Below are positions 7,785 through 10,636 of a stretch of DNA of 10,636 nt, in pieces. The DNA comes from Prado023 sp964638055. Its GTDB lineage: Bacteria; Actinomycetota; Actinomycetes; S36-B12; CAIYMF01. The first letter of the stretch is position 1. The number at the start of each line of letters is the position of its first letter. The stretch is from assembly GCA_964638055.1 (NCBI GenBank), contig CAZWXF010000098.1, forward strand, positions 1 to 10,636. The letters are read 5' to 3'. The notes under the pieces were generated by a model. The model saw nothing but the letters and a program-made list of their open reading frames with translations, was not told where the DNA came from and did no database searches. Made by a program: the position numbers and the translations under genes.

Positions 7785-8513
7785 ATGGCCCAACGATCGC
7801 GAGGCATCATGCGAGTTCCCCATCGGGCTCTGGCGCGTCCGGACGTCCCCGCCAGGGTTGCCCTCGTGGACCGGGACCCCCGCGGCGCTCGCTGGGCCTA
7901 CCTCGCCGGTGCCACCGGCGCGACCGCGAACCTCCTGCTCGTCACCTTCTTCGCCTCGATCCCCTCGGCGGGGCGAGAGAACCCATTCGGCCCCGCCAAC
8001 GACATCGTCGGCTCGGTGGCCACGGCGTGCATGATCCCCGCAGCGATCGCGATCGGGCGGCGCCTGCCACCGCGCGGCCGGCTGCGGGCACTGCACGGCG
8101 CGACGCTCGGCTCGCTCGCGGTGGCGACCGCGGCCGGCCCGCTGCTCGTCGCCGGCGTCCTACCCTTCCCGGTCGCGACTGCTGCCTCGACCGGCGCCTG
8201 GGGCGTGCAGGTGGCCTGGATCGGGCTGGGCAGCGCCTGGCTTGGTCGGTACTCGGGCCTGGACAGGCGGACCTCACGGCTCGGTCAGGCGTGCGCGTGG
8301 GCGGCACTCGTCGGGGCCGGTGCGGCGGCCGGATCCCTCGTCGCACCAGGGTCGCTGCACGACGCATTGCTCGTTGGCGGCGTCGCTGTCGGCGCCACCG
8401 CGTTCCTGGCCGTTCCAGCGTGGTGGGCGCTCATGGGGCGCTGGCTGGACGGCCACGGGAGCGCGGGCGCCCTCAGCGATGCGACTCAGCGATCCGAAGT
8501 CAAGCGAGGGTGA
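7785..8513 (+). CDS. Six-TM integral membrane protein, function unknown
   Basis: This encodes a 242-residue protein with six likely TM segments, roughly residues 38-60, 70-88, 103-127, 130-154, 168-190 and 197-221. A basic N-terminal tail is rich in Arg and Pro, and the hydrophilic C-terminus ends KRG. I do not recognise the family, and no enzyme or transporter signature is visible. The frame stays open upstream to about 7512, but that part lies antisense to the sensor-kinase remnant. The ATG at 7785 sits directly downstream of a promoter-like TTCACG-N17-TATCGT, which supports a leaderless start; an ATG at 7809 is the alternative. A 59-bp gap with a good ribosome site leads to the cupin remnant, so the two were probably one transcript. 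No lesion is visible, unlike its neighbours. Confidence 0.7.
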   Translation: MAQRSRGIMRVPHRALARPDVPARVALVDRDPRGARWAYLAGATGATANLLLVTFFASIPSAGRENPFGPANDIVGSVATACMIPAAIAIGRRLPPRGRLRALHGATLGSLAVATAAGPLLVAGVLPFPVATAASTGAWGVQVAWIGLGSAWLGRYSGLDRRTSRLGQACAWAALVGAGAAAGSLVAPGSLHDALLVGGVAVGATAFLAVPAWWALMGRWLDGHGSAGALSDATQRSEVKRG

Positions 8514-8572
8514 GCGGCCCGGCTGCCAGCCCATCTCGGGGCGGGGCGGCCGCGCAACGGAAGGAGAGGGCC

Positions 8573-8914
8573 ATGGCGAAGCGTGGGGACGAGCTCGAGC
8601 ATCCCGTGACCGGGGAGCGGCTGGTCTGGCGACAAGTGGCCCGGGACACGAACGGGGAACGGGTCGAGGGCGACCTGTTCGCCCGCCCCGGAGGCCATCC
8701 CGCGGCCGCCCACATCCACCCGAACCAGGTGGAGCGGTTCGGCGTCCTGGACGGGATCATCACGCTACGGGTCGGCAGCGAGGAGTCGGAGCTACCGGGG
8801 CTGGTACCCGGAGTACTCCGCGGAGCCGCTCCCGCGACCGACCAGGTCCATGTCTGCGTAGTCGATCCGGTCCATCGGTTGGGCCATATCGACTACGCAG
8901 CCGGGACGCACTGA
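8573..8914 (+). pseudogene. Truncated cupin-domain protein
   Basis: The ATG at 8573 follows AAGGAGAGG closely. The first ~75 residues are a good single-domain cupin N-terminal half: an opening with NPVTGER-like sequence (HPVTGERLVW), DLFARPGGHPAAAHIHPNQVERFGVLDG (residues 35-62) with metal-ligand-type His residues and Glu, then a LRVGSEESE strand. A normal cupin would continue with a PGE...PAGTPH second motif carrying the remaining His ligand. Here the frame runs instead into unrelated sequence that overlaps the duplicated asnO 3' end in another frame, and stops after 113 residues. The second cupin motif is absent, so a folded beta-barrel and metal site are unlikely. The 3' half was probably lost when the asnO fragment was joined on. 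Confidence 0.75.
8854..8900. repeat. 13-bp perfect inverted repeat with 21-nt loop
   Basis: CTGCGTAGTCGAT at 8854-8866 is the exact reverse complement of ATCGACTACGCAG at 8888-8900. The repeat spans the point where cupin-like coding stops making sense and asnO-like coding begins (about 8881). It could be a transcript hairpin with no U-tract, or a trace of the rearrangement. The 3' arm lies inside the asnO-like frame. Confidence 0.8.
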
Positions 8915-8955
8915 CGGCCCGGCGGCGTGGGCCGTTCCGGGGGGATACGGTGGCC

Positions 8956-9045
8956 GCCATGCTGCGGGAGCCGAATGCCACACGGACGACCCTGGGCTCG
9001 AACGCCCTCTGGCAGCTGGCGCCGCTGGAGATGTGGCTGCAGAAG
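8956..9045 (+). repeat. Direct repeat, copy 2 (in the asnO fragment)
   Basis: This is the partner of 6549-6638. The three differences are CGC/CGG, ACG/ACA and CTG/CCG codons; only the last changes the residue (Leu to Pro). Confidence 0.95.
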
Positions 9046-9060
9046 ATGTGGCTGCAGAAG
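9031..9060 (+). repeat. 15-bp tandem duplication ATGTGGCTGCAGAAG
   Basis: Two perfect head-to-tail copies occur here, and intact asnO has only one. The duplication keeps frame and adds Met-Trp-Leu-Gln-Lys. It is a slippage event specific to the fragment. Confidence 0.97.
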
Positions 9061-9077
9061 GTGGAGAGCGCGCGCTC

Positions 9078-10636
9078 GTGACGCAGGCGACCACCAGCAC
9101 CGTCGAGGAGGCGGTTGCCCTCGCGGAGAGGCTCGTCGACGCCTGGGGCAGCTGGGGCCCGAACATGACCCCTGACGCCCGTCGGGTCGCGTTCATCAGC
9201 GATCGGTCGGGCACGCCGCAGCTCTGGGTGCAGGACGTCGTCCTCAACGGTCCGCCACCGCCCGCCCGGCACGTGCCGCTCTCGGCCGATCCGGTCGTCT
9301 CGGTCCGCTGGGCGGCCGACAGCGGTTGGCTGGCGTGCGCCGTGGCGACGGACGGTGGGGTGCGCACCCAGGTGTGGGTGGTCCGCCCCGACGGCACCGA
9401 CGCGCGGCGCATCGCCGGCGATGCGGACACCCACGCCGAGCTGGGCCCGTGGACGCGCAGCGGTCATCACTTCGTGATCACCTTCCCGGGTGACGGCCCG
9501 GATCGTCCCACCACCTCCTTCCTGGCCGATCCGGCGACGGGGATGCTGGACCCCCTCGCGTCCGGGCCGCTGATCCACGTCCTGGACATCTCGGTCGAGG
9601 AGCGCTTCCTCGTCATCCGCGACGGCGAGCGTGGGCAGCAGTTCGTCACGATCTTCGACCGCCTGACCGGCGAGGGCTTCAGCGCCCTGACGGCCGGCGC
9701 CACCGGGTCGACCGAGGTGGCCCTCCTGCGGCCCGCTCCCGAGGATCACTCCGGGCCGGTCTACGTCTACCTGGCCTCCGACGTGGGGCTGCCCCGCCGC
9801 CAGCTGCTCGGCCTGCCCTTCGGTCCGATGGGCTGGCGCGGTGAGGTGCGTGCGCTCGCGGCCCGCGACGACGCGGACCTGGAGTGGGTGGATGCCGACG
9901 ACGCCGGGCGTCTGCTGCTGCTCGTCTGGAACGTGGCCGGCTCGAGCGAGCTCGACCTCTTCGACACGCTGACGCACCGGATCACACCCGTCACCGGGCT
10001 GCCGGGACGGATGGCCTCCACGCCGGTGCTCAGCCGCGACGGGCGCGCCGTCCTGCTCAGTGTCGAGGGGCCCCGATCCCCGCGCGAGCTCTGGCACCTG
10101 GACACCCGCACTGGCGCCTGGACCAGGGTGACCGACGGTCCTGACGTACCCGACGGGGCGCTGGTGGTTCCGACCCTCGAGAGCTTCTCTGGCAGGGACG
10201 GCCTCGGGTTGACCGGTTGGCTCTACCGACCCGCCGGCGACACCGGGGCAGGGCCGGCTGCGCTGAGCCTGCACGGAGGTCCGGAGGCTCAGGAAAGGCC
10301 CTCGTTCGACCCGCACCACCAGGCGCTGGTGGCGGCTGGGATCACCGTGCTCGCGCCGAACATCCGCGGCTCCTCCGGATTCGGCCGCGACTTCGTGCAC
10401 GCCGACGACGTGCACGGCCGGTACGGCGCCTTCGACGACGTGCTCGCCGCAGCCGACTTCCTCGTCGCCGAGGGCCTTGCCGATCCGGGGCGGATCGCGG
10501 TCACCGGCCGGTCGTACGGCGGTTACCTCACGCTGGCCTCGCTGGCCTTCTCACCCGGCGTCTTCGCTGCCGGCGTCGACATCTGCGGGATGTCGGACCT
10601 GCTCACCTTCTACCGGGACACGGAGCCGTGGATCGC
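9078..10636 (+). CDS. S9 family (prolyl oligopeptidase-type) peptidase, 3' end outside window
   Basis: From the GTG at 9078 one frame stays open to the window edge, giving 519 residues. The first ~390 look like a seven-bladed beta-propeller, with repeated motifs such as MTPDARRVAFISDRSGTPQLWV, ADSGWLACAV and LSRDGRAVLLSVEG. The alpha/beta-hydrolase domain follows: SLHGGPEAQ (oxyanion region, HGGP), APNIRGSSGFGRDF, DD.LAA.DFL, and the nucleophile motif GRSYGGY with Ser at residue 479. The catalytic Asp and His should lie in the ~120-150 residues past the edge. Family members cleave short peptides or act as acylaminoacyl- or dipeptidyl-peptidases. The first residues show no signal peptide, so it is probably cytoplasmic. 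It begins inside the stop of the asnO fragment (GTGA), with AAGGTGGAG as ribosome site. Its ancestral place was probably directly after asnO, so it may process or recycle that pathway's peptide. Confidence 0.88.
   Translation, partial: MTQATTSTVEEAVALAERLVDAWGSWGPNMTPDARRVAFISDRSGTPQLWVQDVVLNGPPPPARHVPLSADPVVSVRWAADSGWLACAVATDGGVRTQVWVVRPDGTDARRIAGDADTHAELGPWTRSGHHFVITFPGDGPDRPTTSFLADPATGMLDPLASGPLIHVLDISVEERFLVIRDGERGQQFVTIFDRLTGEGFSALTAGATGSTEVALLRPAPEDHSGPVYVYLASDVGLPRRQLLGLPFGPMGWRGEVRALAARDDADLEWVDADDAGRLLLLVWNVAGSSELDLFDTLTHRITPVTGLPGRMASTPVLSRDGRAVLLSVEGPRSPRELWHLDTRTGAWTRVTDGPDVPDGALVVPTLESFSGRDGLGLTGWLYRPAGDTGAGPAALSLHGGPEAQERPSFDPHHQALVAAGITVLAPNIRGSSGFGRDFVHADDVHGRYGAFDDVLAAADFLVAEGLADPGRIAVTGRSYGGYLTLASLAFSPGVFAAGVDICGMSDLLTFYRDTEPWI

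Larger units (their letters stand above)
8881..9081 (+). pseudogene. Duplicated 3' fragment of asnO
   Basis: The frame ending at the TGA 9079-9081 encodes 66 residues that align with AsnO residues 533-596. They start with GPY...R.R.ALT and run through FR.D.V.AMLREPNATRTTLGSNALWQLA to the shared C-terminus. Relative to intact AsnO it lacks three residues after ALT and carries a five-residue duplication (MWLQK twice). The part before 8956 is clearly diverged, whereas the next 90 bp are 97% identical. No start or catalytic domain is present, so it encodes no enzyme. Its stop overlaps the GTG of the peptidase gene as GTGA, the same junction found at the end of intact asnO. It may still supply the ribosome site (AAGGTGGAG) for the peptidase. 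Confidence 0.9.

Noticed and set aside
8792..8905. Minus-strand C-terminal frame ending in SAEYSGYQPR
   Set aside because: The frame has coding-like base composition but only about 30 residues free of the antisense asnO region, no recognised family, and no start of its own.
6660..9077. Insertion sequence or integrase-bearing element
   Set aside because: No transposase or integrase frame and no terminal inverted repeats at the borders; the flanking direct repeat is gene-derived and far longer than a target-site duplication.
8760..10415. Minus-strand frame of 551 codons opposite the S9 peptidase
   Set aside because: The plus strand encodes propeller and hydrolase motifs throughout; the antisense frame shows no domain.

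Overview
The window is about 10.6 kb of very GC-rich DNA. Codons end mostly in G or C, GTG starts are used, two genes look leaderless (a TANNNT -10 box just upstream of the start), and an intergenic array of CTCGACGGG-type repeats is present. These traits, with the gene families seen, point to a chromosome of a high-GC actinobacterium, perhaps near Nocardioidaceae or Intrasporangiaceae. The taxonomic guess is inference. I see no tRNA, rRNA, CRISPR array, transposase or integrase.

Left part (1-2160). A tandem repeat array (26-235) lies downstream of a minus-strand gene for a two-TM protein with an extracytoplasmic domain and a Pro/Gly/Tyr-rich tail (305-1228). A divergent gene encodes a multi-TM membrane protein (1390-2160). 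Neither has an assignable function.

Centre (2318-6659). A probably leaderless transcript starts with a fusion of a GCS2/YbdK-type carboxylate-amine ligase and a circularly permuted type 2 ATP-grasp domain (2330-4867). One base after its stop begins an AsnO-type glutamine amidotransferase (4869-6659), the family that makes the terminal amide of the osmolyte N-acetylglutaminylglutamine amide (NAGGN). An S9 prolyl-oligopeptidase-family peptidase (9078 to the window edge) was probably once the next gene of this operon. Two amide-forming ligases, an amidotransferase and a peptidase suggest that the cell makes, and perhaps degrades, a small amidated peptide. The dedicated NAGGN synthetase (Ngg) is not in the window, so the product is unknown.

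Right part (6660-9077). The operon looks split by about 2.4 kb of foreign or rearranged DNA. It holds (i) a decayed two-component system on the minus strand, where a sensor-kinase membrane region with a frameshift is joined out of frame to the last 45 residues of a LuxR-type response regulator; (ii) a six-TM membrane protein of unknown function with its own promoter; (iii) a truncated cupin; and (iv) a second copy of the last ~64 codons of asnO. The two asnO 3' ends form a direct repeat (87 of 90 bases identical, 6549-6638 and 8956-9045). The second copy leads into the peptidase start through a GTGA stop/start overlap. The intact asnO also ends in GTGA, followed by a short dead frame. Recombination between the repeats would remove 2407 bp and restore a coupled asnO-peptidase operon.

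The chemistry of the central operon and the repeat-flanked interruption are the two points most worth following up.
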